Source: Phoronis australis
Taxonomy: Eukaryota > Phoronida > Phoronidae
Assembly: GCA_002633005.1 (NCBI GenBank)
Contig: NMRA01000180.1
Coordinates: 36,518 to 100,517, forward strand
DNA: 64,000 nt
Direction: 5' to 3'
In this document: one piece after another, positions 23,101-35,645 of the stretch
How the letters are laid out: the number at the start of each line of letters is the position of its first letter
How positions within the stretch are numbered: position 1 is the first letter of the stretch
Program-made: the position numbers and the translations under genes
Notes under the pieces: model-generated
What the model was told of the DNA's origin: nothing
Seen by the model: only the letters and a program-made list of their open reading frames with translations
Database searches by the model: none

Positions 23101-24487
23101 TGCGGCTGAGAGGATTTTGTTTTAGGTGGATCAGAAATTATATTTTAAGATACATTAAATACAAAGCATTGATCTAGTTTTAATTTTATAGCGTTAGTGC
23201 CAATGCTGAGGTCCAGAAACTACATCAGGTAATAACACGTGAGATTTTTGGCTAATGCATGCTCGAGAAAAACTATACTCGGTGAATAAGTAAGTACTGC
23301 CAGAACAGAAACAAAACAAAACATTAACGGATGTGAATGTGCATTTCATTGGTATAAGTTTATAGATAAGCAACACTATAAATTACTATTCTGACATCCG
23401 CATGAAAACACAGAACGCAGTCTTCTCAGGCATGCTAGTAATAACTTATGAGATTGTGCAAAATGGCGCTCGTTTCATTGAAACTGACGACAACTGCAAC
23501 ATTAATAATAATGATATTAAAACGAATCTAAGCGCTCTGAAGATTGACACTTAACAAATTCGAATAAAAATTTAAAGGTGATTACCCCGACAAAACCGAG
23601 GACACCAACAACTACAAACACAGCGCTTACTACAACTACGCACAATAAATGATAAACCATTAAATGAGCATTGAGGATTCCTTTAATAAAAGACAGTGAT
23701 CAAATCAGAAAAGGTCCAATAACTGGAGAATGATAGGATCATGGTGAAAAACAATTCACGCATTGCAGATAATCCGAAAGGAGATCTACATGTATTTACA
23801 CACTAAATTTGAAAAGGATTGATCAAAGGATAGAAAACGTAACGCAAATAAAACAGCGATCAAGGCGCCACCTTGCGTCCGATTACCCCAAAATCAAAGC
23901 TGGTGACTAGAGAAGCACTGTACATGTATGTAGATTTTATTTGATCAGAAGAAATATGAGACCTCTAACACTAATAAAACAAAGTGCAGTGAGAAAAATA
24001 TCAATAAAAGAACAGAGGTCTAAGCAGTAAATCTCGGAAATTCTCGAGAACGGAAAGTTGTAACGCGAACTGGGTTCAATATCGAACCATTCATTAGGCA
24101 CACGTTGCCTGTAAATTCTACGTTGACCAGATTTAAAATGCGATCTGGACCTGGTGAACAAAGAAAAAACAAAAACGAGCAAATTTGATGGCAGACTGGG
24201 AGAAAATTCATTCTACCAAGTGATAAAAACACTAATAACTTGGACCATGCTTATGGTAATGGCAGCAACGCCATCAACCGATCTCTCTAGATTGTAAGTT
24301 AACAGGGTCACCCGCGAGCATTGTTTTTGTTGTACATGTACTACGTAATTATCCGGAAACGATTCTTGGCAGATTCCAAGGACCACTCGAAACAGTAACG
24401 CACAACTTGACTCCGGCTCCGCGGTATCATTGCGCTTGTTTCTTTCGTTACGGTTACACTAGCACGACGTCTTTAAATTTCCATACG
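20197..24487. other. Long stretch without a recognised gene
   Basis: Two adjacent minus-strand frames, 21420-21166 and 21122-20865, look somewhat protein-like: the first contains FFHTCQQWRYWRTEEG, the second FLDLEQAQMSRISSGYP. They have no recognised domain and stops separate them. A short inverted pair (CATACTTGCCAACA-TGG at 20936 and its complement at 21327) overlaps them. The rest, 22.2-24.4 kb, shows nothing gene-like. Confidence 0.25.
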
Positions 24488-24640
24488 ATACGCCGTAAAA
24501 TGTAGAAATTTCGTAAAATGTAACAGTTGTCATTGTTACATTTTACGTTGCTAGACCAAGTTGTTACATGTTATAGTTACAATTTACGTGGAATGCACAT
24601 ACAAGAAATGCACCATTGTTACATTTTACGAAAGCGACGT
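24488..24640 (+). repeat. Left outer inverted block with GTAAAATGTAACA motifs
   Basis: The block contains several copies of GTAAAATGTAACA in both orientations. It matches the reverse complement of 29226-29382 along its length, including TTCGTAAAATGT, CTTG-ATGTGCATTC-ACG and TAGCAACGTAA-ATGTA. Both outer ends carry ACGCCG/CGGCGT. Confidence 0.65.
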
Positions 24641-25271
24641 CATATTTCATGAGTTTGCATGATAATTGTCACACGGAGGAAAACCGTTTACACACTTAAC
24701 GCCTTCTTTCTCAGATTGTGAGAATGAAATTCTATCAAATATGCCACGTCGAATTAGATGTGTCCCTGTGTGCTTTCCAAGGTTTTTTAATATGAGTAGT
24801 TCCACGGTATAATCAAAAACGTACAGCTTACTGTTTCAACTCCACATTAAAGAGTTTCCAAGATCAGGCAAAAAGTTTTTTATTCTTAAGCGTTCTTGCT
24901 ATTTTTGGTGACACTTACAGGTCATAAACCAATTGTGTATCCGGCTTTACAGTAAACATAATTCCCTTGGTAAGGAAAACAATGACATTGTGTTTGGCTA
25001 ATATTTATGATCGCATTTCTCCGGGAACAAACGACAATAACAAACATGTTGATGGAGAATTCAGTTTCGGAAGCCTATTAGATAGAAAATATCACCCGTT
25101 TTAGTCCACGACAGTTTTTTTTATTTCAGCCAGTGTTTTATTGCCTTAAAGTCATCGCTAAGGCAGAAATTGCCCAACTCCACACAAAAGGAGCAAAACC
25201 AAAGTTTCTGAAGCCGGCGGGTTCTGTCTACCACCTTAGTTACAAATGACAATTTATTAAAGGTATTATTA

Positions 25272-28200
25272 CTCTGCGCGTGTAAGCGCAGAGTACTGTT
25301 GTTCCTGAGTTTTCTTCAATTTTATTCTTATTCTTCTTATTCTTCTTATTCTTCTTATTCTTCTTCCGACCAACTTTGAGGCATAATAACTCCAAATTGG
25401 GTGCAGGTACGGTCTTTAAATTCAGTATATGATTTTTGACAGTATATAAATTTTGATTGATTATATAATCATATTCCACATTGCACAGGAAAGGTCGTTT
25501 GGTGCAAAGGTCATATAATTTTCAAAATGCTACTCGTCCTTCAGTTTCAAAGGTATCTTTTTCAAATTCGGTACACATGACAATTAAAAAATTACTTTTC
25601 TAAGTAATCGGGTCATCCAATCAGGTGAAATAGGTCAAAAGTCGTTAGGTGCAAACTAAAATTTTGAGCTAGACACTTCAAATTGACAGGTCTAATTGCC
25701 ACACGTAAATCAAATCGGAATCCAAAGTTTCAGGTCATTTAGTGCAAAATGGGGTCATTAGGTGCATTTTTCTTTTGAAAATTTGACCTTTTCAATCAGC
25801 AAGTACTCTGATGTGTCAACCGTTAGACAACTGGGATTCTCAGCGTTGAACACATTTTCCATGAGCTTTGCAATAATTCTCCTAAAAATGCTTAAAATGC
25901 ACCGGATGAGGTCAATTAGCGCAAAGGTCATGTAACGTTCAAAATGTTATATCTCTTACGTTTTTCAAGGAATTCTTTTCAATTTCAGCAGACTGGTGTA
26001 AGTCAACATGCCAATTAAAAACCCTACTTTACTTTGCAATAGGCCTAACCAATCAGAAAAAATAAGTCAAAGGTCATTGAGTGCAAACTTAAATTTTGAG
26101 CTAGAGACTTCAAAGTTACATATCTGTTTACTAAGTGCGATTGAGTTTGAATTCTAAATTTTCAGGTCATTTGGTGCACCCATGGGGTCATTAGGTGCAT
26201 TTTTCTTCTGAAAATTTGACCAAATCATTCATCTTGTATTCTGAAGTGCTTAAAGTAAAACATCTGTGATTTTTAGCATTAACCACACTTTTAATCAAGT
26301 TAGCATTTACTCCCTCGTCGGGGCTCATAATGCACCGGAAGAGGTCAATTAGTGGAAAGGTCACCAAAAAATTAATATGTAATTTCTCCTACAATTTTAA
26401 AGAATTCCTTTTCATATTGGTAAACGGGTTGCTGTCAGTAACTTCCCATAATAATTCCAGTAATACGCACGCACAGAGTCCGTTATTGTCACGCCGTGAC
26501 AATAATCTTTCTAGTGTTCAAACCTGGTCTAGGTCGATAGTTTAAAGGGGCAATAATCCAAAAAGCTGACTGTCGACCTTTCGGACAATGTTCGTTAGTT
26601 CCAAGTACACCTAAATCAAGACGAGGTTTGGAGATTCTAGTATTATTGGACGTGAAGTCACGTGTCTCATGAGGCGCCATTTTTGTGTTGCAGCTCGCGG
26701 ATTAGGAAATTTGGTACTGCATATTAACCCTTTTGTTGCATTGCATTAAAAGTTCATATTAAACATGCCATCCACTTTCAATGAAACCTAGTTCAAATCA
26801 CTCGGCTAATCACTGTGTTTTTCTAAGAATATTGGCGCCCGTTGCACATGAAATCGTTGCGTGGTTTCTATGTCCGTTACCAACTATTCTAATGACCCTG
26901 TGACCGCAGCCGACTAGTCGTTAGTTCTCGAAAATTGTCAGCCTTCAGAGTTCAACTAAACGCAATTTTCAAATTTACACCTCATCGTGCAACGATCCCC
27001 AGTTCTTTGAAAAGGAATGCTTTCAACAAGAGACAAACTAGAAAGATTATTGTCATATGCTGAATTTAAAGACCGTACCTGCACCCAATTTGGAGTTATT
27101 AAGCCTCAAAGTTGGTCGGAAGAAGAATAAGAATAAGAATAAGAACTAGAAAAATTATTGTCACGGCGTGACAATTACGGACTCTGCGCGTGCGTATTAC
27201 TGAAATTATTATGGGAAGTTACTGACAGCAACCCGTTTAAGAATATGAAAAGGAATTCTTTAAAATTATAGGAGAAATTACATATTAATTTTTGATGACC
27301 TTTCCACTAATTGACCTCTTCCGGTGCATAATGAGCCCCGATAAGGGAGTAATTGTTAACTTGATTAAAAGTGTGGTTAATGCTAATGATCACAGATGTT
27401 TTACTTTAAGCACTTCAGAATACAAGATGAATGAAGTGGTCAAACTTCCAGAAGAAAAAATGCACCTAATGACCCCATGGGTACACCAAATGACCTAAAA
27501 ATTTAGAATTCAAACTCAATCGCACATAGTAAGCAAATACGTAATTCTGAAGTCTCTGGCTCAAAATTTTAGTTTGCACTCAATGACCTTTGACCTATTT
27601 TTTCTGATTGGTTAGGCCTTTTGCAAAGTAAAGTAGGGTATTCAATTGGCATGTTGACTTACACCAGTGTGCTGAAATTGAAAAAAATTCCTTGAAAAAC
27701 GTAAGAGATATAACATGTTGAACGTTACAGGAACTTTGCACTAATTGATCTTATCCGGTGCATTTTAAGCATCTTTAGGAGAATTATTGCAAAGCCCATG
27801 GAAAATGTGTTTAACGCTGAGAATCACAGTGGTCTAACGGTTGACACATCAGAATACTTGCTGATTGAAAAAGTCAAATTTTCAAAATAAAAATGCACCT
27901 AATGACCCCATGTTTGCACTAAATGACCTGAAACTTTGGATTCCGAATTGATGTACTCGGGGCAATCAGACCTGTCAATTTGAAGTGTCTAGCTCAAAAT
28001 TTTAGTTTGCACCTAATAACCTTTGACCTATTTCACCTGATTGGTTGACCCGATTACTTACAAAAGTATTTTTTTAAATTGTCATGTTGACATTTACCTG
28101 TGCACCGAATTTGAAAAAGATAGCTTCAAAACTGAAGGAGGAGTAGCATTTAGAAAATTATGTGACCTTTGCACCAAACGAACTCTTCCGGTGCAATATG

Positions 28201-28417
28201 GAATATGGTTATATAACCAATCAAAATTTATATACTGTCAAAAGTCATATGCTGAATTTAAAGACCGTAACTGCACCCAATTTGGAGTTATTAAGCCTGA
28301 AAATTGGCCGGAAGAAGAATATTAAGAAGAATAAGAAGAATAAGAAGAATAAGAAGAATAAGAATAAAATTGAAGAAAACCCAGGAACAACAGGACTCTG
28401 CGCTTACACGCGCAGAG
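25272..28417. mobile_element. 3.1-kb giant foldback (palindromic) element
   Basis: The left arm (25272 to about 26515) is the reverse complement of the right arm (about 27147-28417) over roughly 1.25 kb. The outer tips are CTCTGCGCGTGTAAGCGCAGAG and its near complement, each itself a small hairpin, flanked by TA on both sides. The inner ends share TAATACGCACGC-CAGAGTCCG-ATTGTCACG. Each arm contains a run of TTCTTATTCTTATTC, then about two and a half diverged tandem units of about 420 bp carrying GGTCATTAGGTGCATTTTTC. The ~630-bp centre holds unrelated sequence plus a third partial copy of the arm tip (27045-27150). No transposase frame is intact, so it is presumably non-autonomous. Confidence 0.8.
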
Positions 28418-29225
28418 TAAAAATGCTTACACGGTAGATATCCTCACGTTTAGATTGATGTCGCGAGTAAATTATTGCGTTTTGAATTCAGTTCTTCCTG
28501 GCAAACTACAGATGGATATAGTTATATTTACAAACAGTAACAGTACTCTCTGATAGTTCAGAAGTAATCAATGTTTGAAGTTAGTGCACGTCTAAACATG
28601 ATTTTAATTTTCAACATCCTCATTTCCAAAAAGTAGGCCTACTCTGCATCCACAGCTGTCAAGACGTTCCTCACAATATCGTTGAGGCTGTCCACTATGG
28701 AAAGCCCATTGTAAATATTGAACCATAAATGAGATGATTTTAAAATCTTTGAGGACCACGCTGTAATTGCACTTTGCTAAACATGCATTGTGTCCTTGTT
28801 AAATAAATTTAAAAATATTAATAATGATGATAACGATAAGGAAAACGATAACAAGTAATAGTAGTGGTAGTAGTAATAGCACTAGTAGTTGTAATAGCAG
28901 TAATAGAAGTAATTGTTGTGTAATACATTCATGTCGTGTCAGCCAGGAGGCCATACCTATAGAAGAAATATACAAAAAGTGCCGCCCAAAAGGTTGTTTT
29001 ACCAAGAAAAAATACTCTCCAAAATGGTATCATTTTCGACAAAATTGTGTCTAAAAGGTACCTTTCCTGAATTTCTGAAACAGACCTGTGCGAAAATATG
29101 AAGTTTTATATGATTAAGTCTATTCAAATTTTTTGGCGGCACCCCTCGTCAAAAATACTCCAGTACCTCCCCCGGGAGTGTCTGATAAAACTTGTTCGTG
29201 ATTTTGTCAATATTAATTGCAAGGT
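28418..29225. other. Non-coding, with imperfect trinucleotide microsatellite
   Basis: Around 28805-28915 an imperfect (AAT/AGT)n tract gives misleading Ser/Asn-rich and Leu-rich frames on the two strands. Nothing else is seen. Confidence 0.5.
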
Positions 29226-29382
29226 GACGTTGGCTTCGTAAAATGTAAAAATGGTAAACTTCTTGCATGTGCATTCGACGAGAAATGTAACAACTACGTA
29301 AAACGTAACAACTTGTTACATTTTAGGAGAGGCTTAGCAACGTAACATGTAGCAATGATGTAAAATGTAACAACCGGCGTAT
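29226..29382 (-). repeat. Right outer inverted block, partner of 24488-24640
   Basis: This is the reverse-complement match of the block at 24488-24640. The two could be the terminal inverted repeats of a 4.9-kb element that contains the giant foldback, or two independent insertions of one small MITE family in opposite orientation. Confidence 0.6.
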
Positions 29383-29643
29383 TAGGGTTTTTCTAATACG
29401 TATGTTGAATTATATCACCGTGATTTTCTTTTCTATGTATTAGTTGTCCAAATTAGGGACTAGGAGATTTTGTTTATGAGCGAACAATGTTTAAGCAAAC
29501 GGAAAGCATACCGATTCGAGTACAATCTCTAAATTAAACAGTATTGCCATTGAAATGTATCGTAAGTATAACTCATTGAGTTTGCTGAGGGTGTAGGCTA
29601 TATTGGACTTACGTGTACAAACCTATTGGCTTGTATTGTGCAT

Positions 29644-30597
29644 ACAGCACACATCACGAATTTTTGGCCGACCGGTCGGAAATTGGTCGACGGCCGGCCG
29701 TCGACCGGTCGGCAAATTTGCCGACCGGTCGGCTAAAAATTAGCCGACCGGCAGCCGCCCGCAGTGCCGACTCATAAGGCGACTCCCCAGCCGACCCTTC
29801 AGCCGACCCTTCAGCCGACCGGCCATCAGCCGACCAGCTGGTCGGCTGCTATTTTTAGGCTANNNNNNNNNNNNNNNNNNNNNNNNNNNNNNNNNNNNNN
29901 NNNNNNNNNNNNNNNNNNNNNNNNNNNNNNNNNNNNNNNNNNNNNNNNNNNNNNNNNNNNNNNNNNNNNNNNNNNNNNNNNNNNNNNNNNNNNNNNNNNN
30001 NNNNNNNNNNNNNNNNNNNNNNNNNNNNNNNNNNNNNNNNNNNNNNNNNNNNNNNNNNNNNNNNNNNNNNNNNNNNNNNNNNNNNNNNNNNNNNNNNNNN
30101 NNNNNNNNNNNNNNNNNNNNNNNNNNNNNNNNNNNNNNNNNNNNNNNNNNNNNNNNNNNNNNNNNNNNNNNNNNNNNNNNNNNNNNNNNNNNNNNNNNNN
30201 NNNNNNNNNNNNNNNNNNNNNNNNNNNNNNNNNNNNNNNNNNNNNNNNNNNNNNNNNNNNNNNNNNNNNNNNNNNNNNNNNNNNNNNNNNNNNNNNNNNN
30301 NNNNNNNNNNNNNNNNNNNNNNNNNNNNNNNNNNNNNNNNNNNNNNNNNNNNNNNNNNNNNNNNNNNNNNNNNNNNNNNNAAAATGGTAATTGCCGACCA
30401 AGGACACGCTTAATCCGAATTGGTCGTCTACGCTAGGCGACCATTTAGCCGACCCAAGTGCCGACCACAGAGGCGACTCAGCAGACGGCTCCTAGCCGAC
30501 CGTTGTTGGTCGGCTGCTGGTCGGCTAGACGACCGGTCGACGGCCGGTCGTCGACCAATTTCCGACCGGTCGGCCAAAAATTCGTGATGTGTGCTGT
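29644..30597. mobile_element. Inverted-repeat element built of CCGACC/GGTCGG words, with assembly gap
   Basis: The terminal inverted repeats extend about 70 bp: ACAGCACACATCACGAATTT on the left, its complement on the right, followed inward by TTGGCCGACCGGTCGGAAAT and a GTCGACGGCCGGCCGTCGAC palindrome. The interior is a dense array of CAGCCGACC-type repeats in both orientations, much GC-richer than the flanks. Flanking sequences TTGTGCAT and ACGTGCAT agree in the last six of eight bases, compatible with an 8-bp target-site duplication as in hAT elements. The core is lost in the gap at 29863-30380. Confidence 0.7.
29863..30380. other. Assembly gap (518 N)
   Basis: The run of N lies inside the CCGACC-rich element. 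The real length is unknown, and the palindromic, repetitive flanks explain why assembly failed here. Confidence 0.95.
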
Positions 30598-33500
30598 ACG
30601 TGCATAAGTCCATGGAGTTTTCATCACACATTTTAATGCGTGCTGTCGGGATACGTTTTCCAAGAATCGTGAAATAGAGTTCCGTATATAATTTTTATCT
30701 TGCTTTCTAAAACGGCCGATATCTCTACTCTGCACTTCTTTTTGTACACACTATTGGCATACTTTTAATATGATACAAAGATACTTTAAAAAATGATTAA
30801 TACTTTATCGTAAGTTGCAACGTATCTAGAGGAATATTTGATATGGTGCGTTATGGGGTCTGGAAGAAACTTCAACTATCTCAACACATCATAACAACTG
30901 TTAACTAGTTAGACAGAAATCAGGTCTGGCCATTTTCTAGTTTAAGTACACTTTTTGTAATGGATTAGATTTTCTCCAAATTCAGCTACGGAAAGTTCTT
31001 CCATTATTTCCAAAACCTCGTCCCCGGCCCTCGTATTGTTTTTTTGCTGTAAAGTTATAACAGGCTTCAGCTAAATCGTAGACTAAATTCCTGTCTCCAC
31101 AGCAAATAGAAAAATTAGAATTCAAGTCATATACAGTAGACTTTAAATGCTCAAAATCTGGACTATCGGGTTATCTGTGTTGGAGCCAATACCGAATACT
31201 GATTACGGTCAACAACTATCTCTAAAATAAAGTAGTTGCATCCTGACCACGTGACCTTAGTTTAATTTCATGTTCAAAATTAGTACTAAACAGTGCCCAC
31301 ACCCCTCTTGATCTGTATTACTTATACTATAACACTCAAGACTCAATTAGCTTCTCACAAAATTTAGGTCACTGTCCAGAAGATGCCATCAATTAGATAT
31401 CTGTGTGTCGATGACGAGTCTGACAAGTGAAATTGAGATGACCTGAGGGTGGGACTGGCAAATATGGTAAACTGATGGTCAAGTGGACCGAAAATCCATG
31501 ACGACGATGACAGCAAAAGGACTTTGAGAGAAAATTGCTGTCGTGCTTCCACCGAATGTAGCAATTTCTGATAGAACCTATGGAATCAAAAAATCTACAT
31601 CACCCGTCACATAATTGGCTGAAATTTTACCAGTAGATTCATATCGACCTCAAATGACACCAAACTCCGTAGTACACTCATTGAACTCTCCGTCAATGTT
31701 TTATTAGTCCGTGAATTTTTTACTAGAAACAGGCGAAATGTTCAGCTTAAAAATTACCTATTTTTTGGTATCAGGACTAATCCGTGTACATTAGGAAATG
31801 ATGTTCGATACTGTTTAGGAATGTATAGCATCCATCCTCCCGTCCAAAACTATAATTTTCAATGAAAGTAAATTACCCCCATTCGTGGAGGCACCCGTTT
31901 TGTCGTGCAATCTAATTGACGGATCCTGTAGAGTGCGGTTTTAAAAGGTATTCTCCACGAAAATGCTCACCCGAAGAGGTCTTATTCAAAGTGGGAACCT
32001 GCACAAGAAGAGCAGCAGAGTATTTACGATCTACCTGTAATGTAAGTGAACTAGTGTTCGAATATGAACTCATACTGGCCTGAGTGGGTGTGTTTGGTAT
32101 ATGGCTCCACGCACAAAATGCTGCACTTCCTTGGGTGCAACAAATGCTCCCTTACTCATTGACGGATATACACTATGCGTGTGATCTAGTGAGAGAAACT
32201 GCATTTCATGACATTGCAAGGCAGTAGGTGTCTGCCCCGAATGCATTTGGAGCATCAGCACTACCATTGGCTTCTTATGAAGAGAGCTGGCCACCCGGGT
32301 CCACTTGTAAAGCATTTGAGTCTTGGTGACACTAAACATAGGCAAACGGTGCTTCAGACTTGCTCATGACATGAAAGCCTTCTTCAGGGAAAGTTTGCGT
32401 CTAGACAAAGAACTGGTGTCAAGTGTACCCCTGCAGTGGTAGCTAAAGAAATGACATTAGCAAAAATGGCCGAGAAAAATGTTGGTCAAAAGAGGCCCAG
32501 GTCGGTGGCATGGCTATCTCCTCTAAGGCTGGATGCGGGATGGAGACGCGGAAACGGTGAAGGAAGAACTTTTAAGTTCCGAATTATTATATGAATTTCT
32601 GACAGATCTGGGCTAATAACCAATCCGTTCTACTGGAAAGTTCAGTCTACACCTTTTCTGTTGGTTGATTGTCAAGGTTTAAAGATCCGCAATTCTTTCT
32701 TGATGATGAAGAATAATACATTTTGATTTGTTTAGTACTTTTTATCGTCACATGTGTTTATGCTGCTGTGAAGAGAGGGAAAAATAAAAACAACATTTGA
32801 GCTTTTAGTCGCTGTTACCATAAGTGTTGAAATTTACAGAAGCACCTTTTTTCGCTCAAGCCCACAGGGGGTGAAGTTTCAGATACCAACAAAATACTCA
32901 TCAGGCAGCACGATGTATAGTTTCTAAAAATGGCAAATACAATGTCATAGGAATTAAAAATTACATCCTTCAGCATTTTTATTTATTAGAAGCTCTCACC
33001 ATAGCATCTCATTATATCACCAATCTGTGTAGCAAGGTTTGCTGTTGTGTAAAGAATGTCTCACCTGCAAATGTTTGAATTTAATCATAAGGCCCATTAC
33101 ATGGATGATCATGGTCAAATAAACGGAAAAGGACGTTTTATACAAGGAGACATGTTTTACTTTCGCGGCAGTTATATGAAAATTGTCTAGGACAGGCATC
33201 TTTTTGGTGCCCATTAAACCAGAAAATCCATATCATAAATGGCAAAAAACATGGTTTATGCAGTCAGGATTCTTTCCATGTGGCCACTCTAGCAGACATT
33301 GCCAACAGTTCTTTAGTCTGAATTGTTCTGTAGCTGAACTAAGTACACAAAATCGTAAATAAGAGAAAAGGTCATAACCCATGCCCAACCCTGTTGAAAC
33401 GTAAGTTGTGTCTCAAAAGTCTTGCAAAGTTGGCAACATTTTTACTGAAATAAGAGTCGAAAAGCCATTTTTGCAAGATCAGCAAAAAACGAGGCTTGTG

Positions 33501-33922
33501 TCTAGTAAAAATAAAGTTGACTTTGTTTATATCTAGGGGTACCCAAGCCCTCATAAACTTTCTGGAAAATCAGTGACGATTGCTGTAGAACCACCCGTAG
33601 TGCTCTCACAAACTGCAAATTAAAATTCCACTTTCCGTTATTAGTAACTTGCTACCAGTCATTTGTCTAGTAACTTTAATATAGGTTATCATAGCAGCAA
33701 TCCACCCAAGTGTCTAACTCATTAAGGAGGAATAACTTCTACATGATATGTGACGATTTGTAAAACACTTCCGTTTATGTAATTCGCTTACTTAACCTAC
33801 AGATTGTATTTGCCGCGTTATATGCGTTCACTGTAAATGCAGAAACATTGGTTTGGTACTTTGTTAACTTAACTGTTAACTCTCTTTCGATAATTTGATG
33901 TCGCACTTTCGTCAGCTCGTCC
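30598..33922. other. Long stretch without a recognised gene
   Basis: Short frames only. The minus frame 32345-32070 is the most protein-like but has no recognised domain. No tRNA-like box pairs or strong repeats were seen. Confidence 0.3.
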
Positions 33923-34329
33923 CTAAGGCCTTGTCACATCGTTCCGGTAAGCCTTGCAGGCATCTTGCCGAAAGGCAATTTTTTTTGCTCGGAGCTCCCC
34001 GCAGATCACTCGGACCTGACAGTATCGGGCACGAATCTCGCCTGCACTTGCCCGAAGATTCGCACGGAAGTCTGAGGTGCCCGCAGCCAAGTTTTGAGAA
34101 TGGTCCGGGTAAGCTACGTGGGTTTGCCTGCAGAGGTCAACGAAGAAAACCAGCAGGTGGCCCGTAGCGGCCGCAAGTCACCCCCTTGAAGAAGGTAAGT
34201 TGACCGTGAACATGTGCGAGAAAGTGTGGGCGAGAGCCGTGCAAGATACTGCCAGAGGTCTGAGTAAAAACAATTACCGTCCACATTTTGGTCGCACGCC
34301 TTGCCCGGAACGAAGTGACAGGGCCTTAG
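33923..34329. mobile_element. 407-bp MITE with CTAAGGCC-TGTCAC ends
   Basis: The left end reads CTAAGGCCTTGTCACATCGT and the reverse strand of the right end reads CTAAGGCCCTGTCACTTCGT; both continue TCCGG. The interior is GC-rich and full of words such as GCCCGTAGCGGCCGCAAG and TCGCCTGCA. The open frames across it are by-products. It is non-autonomous. The target-site duplication is unclear. Confidence 0.7.
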
Positions 34330-35470
34330 AAAATTCCTTGTGTTTTGCAAAATCCATGCCCCATTATGCATTCAGACGTGTACAGATTTCAGTTGGATTT
34401 GTGTAGCGACCTGCCACGCTGGAACTATTGTTGAACAGTTGACATGTCAGAATCAGGTTACCCGTACATGTACATGTACATTGTAGCTTCCTGTGACCAA
34501 TCGTTTTTCAAGAGGAACAAAGGTCGATAACGTTTCAAGTGTTTATTGGTAATGCGTAAAATTGCATCATTTCAGTTAGTGTACGAAACCAGGGAGCAGA
34601 GGCGTGATGTATATGGAAGCTCAGCAAATTAAAGCGACATCTTGGAAATTAAGGTAGTAGATCGTACAGAAAATGGAAAACTGGACTATTCTTATTGATC
34701 AAGCATAGTGTATTAGAGCAGGAAAATGTAGCATGCCAATGTTCAAATTTTCGCTGATATCTGAAACAATTTGTTCAAGGATGGTTCTCGCGCATTTATT
34801 TTTTTCTTGAGATAATGATTATGCAGTGACTACTGATATACCCATCGTGGTGAACCCCTCCGAATGCCGTTTGACGGGGTTTTAAAAGTACATACAATAG
34901 TTCTCATTAGTCTGTTTAGGAACAATCTAAAGTGCACATCCTAGCCGCAGAGAACTTATTGATCTTCTATAATTACCAAAAACGTTTCTAAGATCAGCAA
35001 AATTAAGAAATATCGTCAGCAGGAATCGAGACACTCTTTTGATTTTGGCCACACTGGATGGCCCTTTGAGGAGGCAATCAGTCACCTACCTTTGTATACA
35101 GGTACGAGCGTTTCAAGTCACCTATGGTTCATTATTCAAAATGTTGAATCAAGTCAATGGGTGCATTATATTTCTAACTGATGGAAGTACCGGTACTCTA
35201 ATATATTGTCGTAAAATTGTAAATTTAAGGTTTACAAGATTACTGTACAAACATCTCAAAGAGGAGACAGGATACCGTATTCCAAATTCAATAGACTTAC
35301 ATGTATGTAGCATCGTCTTTGCTACTAGTCACGGCACAAAACATTCACGTGTACGTTGTCCAAGAATGAGATCAAATTACAAGTTTACACCAGTAATCGA
35401 GTTGAGACGGTCGAATGAATCTCTAAGTTTTGCATTAGTGCACTAATTGTAACCGGATGTTTGTGAATTG
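34330..35470. other. Region without a recognised gene
   Basis: A plus frame of up to 135 codons (35039-35446) has no domain-like features. ATGTACATGTACAT near 34466-34480 is an example of the palindromic word enriched across the window. Confidence 0.3.
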
Positions 35471-35479
35471 CCAAAATAT

Positions 35480-35645
35480 ACCATAGCACTCCGAGAAGCG
35501 AAACTTGGCAAAATTAACAGACAAGACGACGGTAGAGATGATGACGAGGATGATGAATATGATGACGATGGTGGCGATGATGAACAATACAAGTAATGAT
35601 AACAATCATATGACGAACGCAGATGTCAGAAATCAGTAAGAAATA
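35480..35645 (+). repeat. Left copy of a 165-bp GA/GAT-rich direct repeat
   Basis: Matches 36497-36655 in the same orientation: GAGMAGCGAAAYTTGGCAAA, AATTAACAG-AAGACGACG, a GATGATGA-rich tract, GATGATGAACAATACAAG, TAATGATAAC-ATCATATG, and GTCAGAAA-CAGTAAGAAATAG. The intervening 850 bases contain CCGCCATCTTG three times. Confidence 0.7.

Noticed and set aside
25480..26520. CRISPR-like or regulatory array suggested by repeated GGTCATTAGGTGCA
   Set aside because: The spacing is irregular, the units are about 420 bp long and the whole arm is mirrored in a giant palindrome; the host is a eukaryote.
29764..30407. 200-codon frames on both strands
   Set aside because: They are almost entirely translated N from the assembly gap.
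33895..34371. Overlapping plus and minus frames of 85-90 codons
   Set aside because: They fall inside the GC-rich 407-bp MITE and are compositional by-products.
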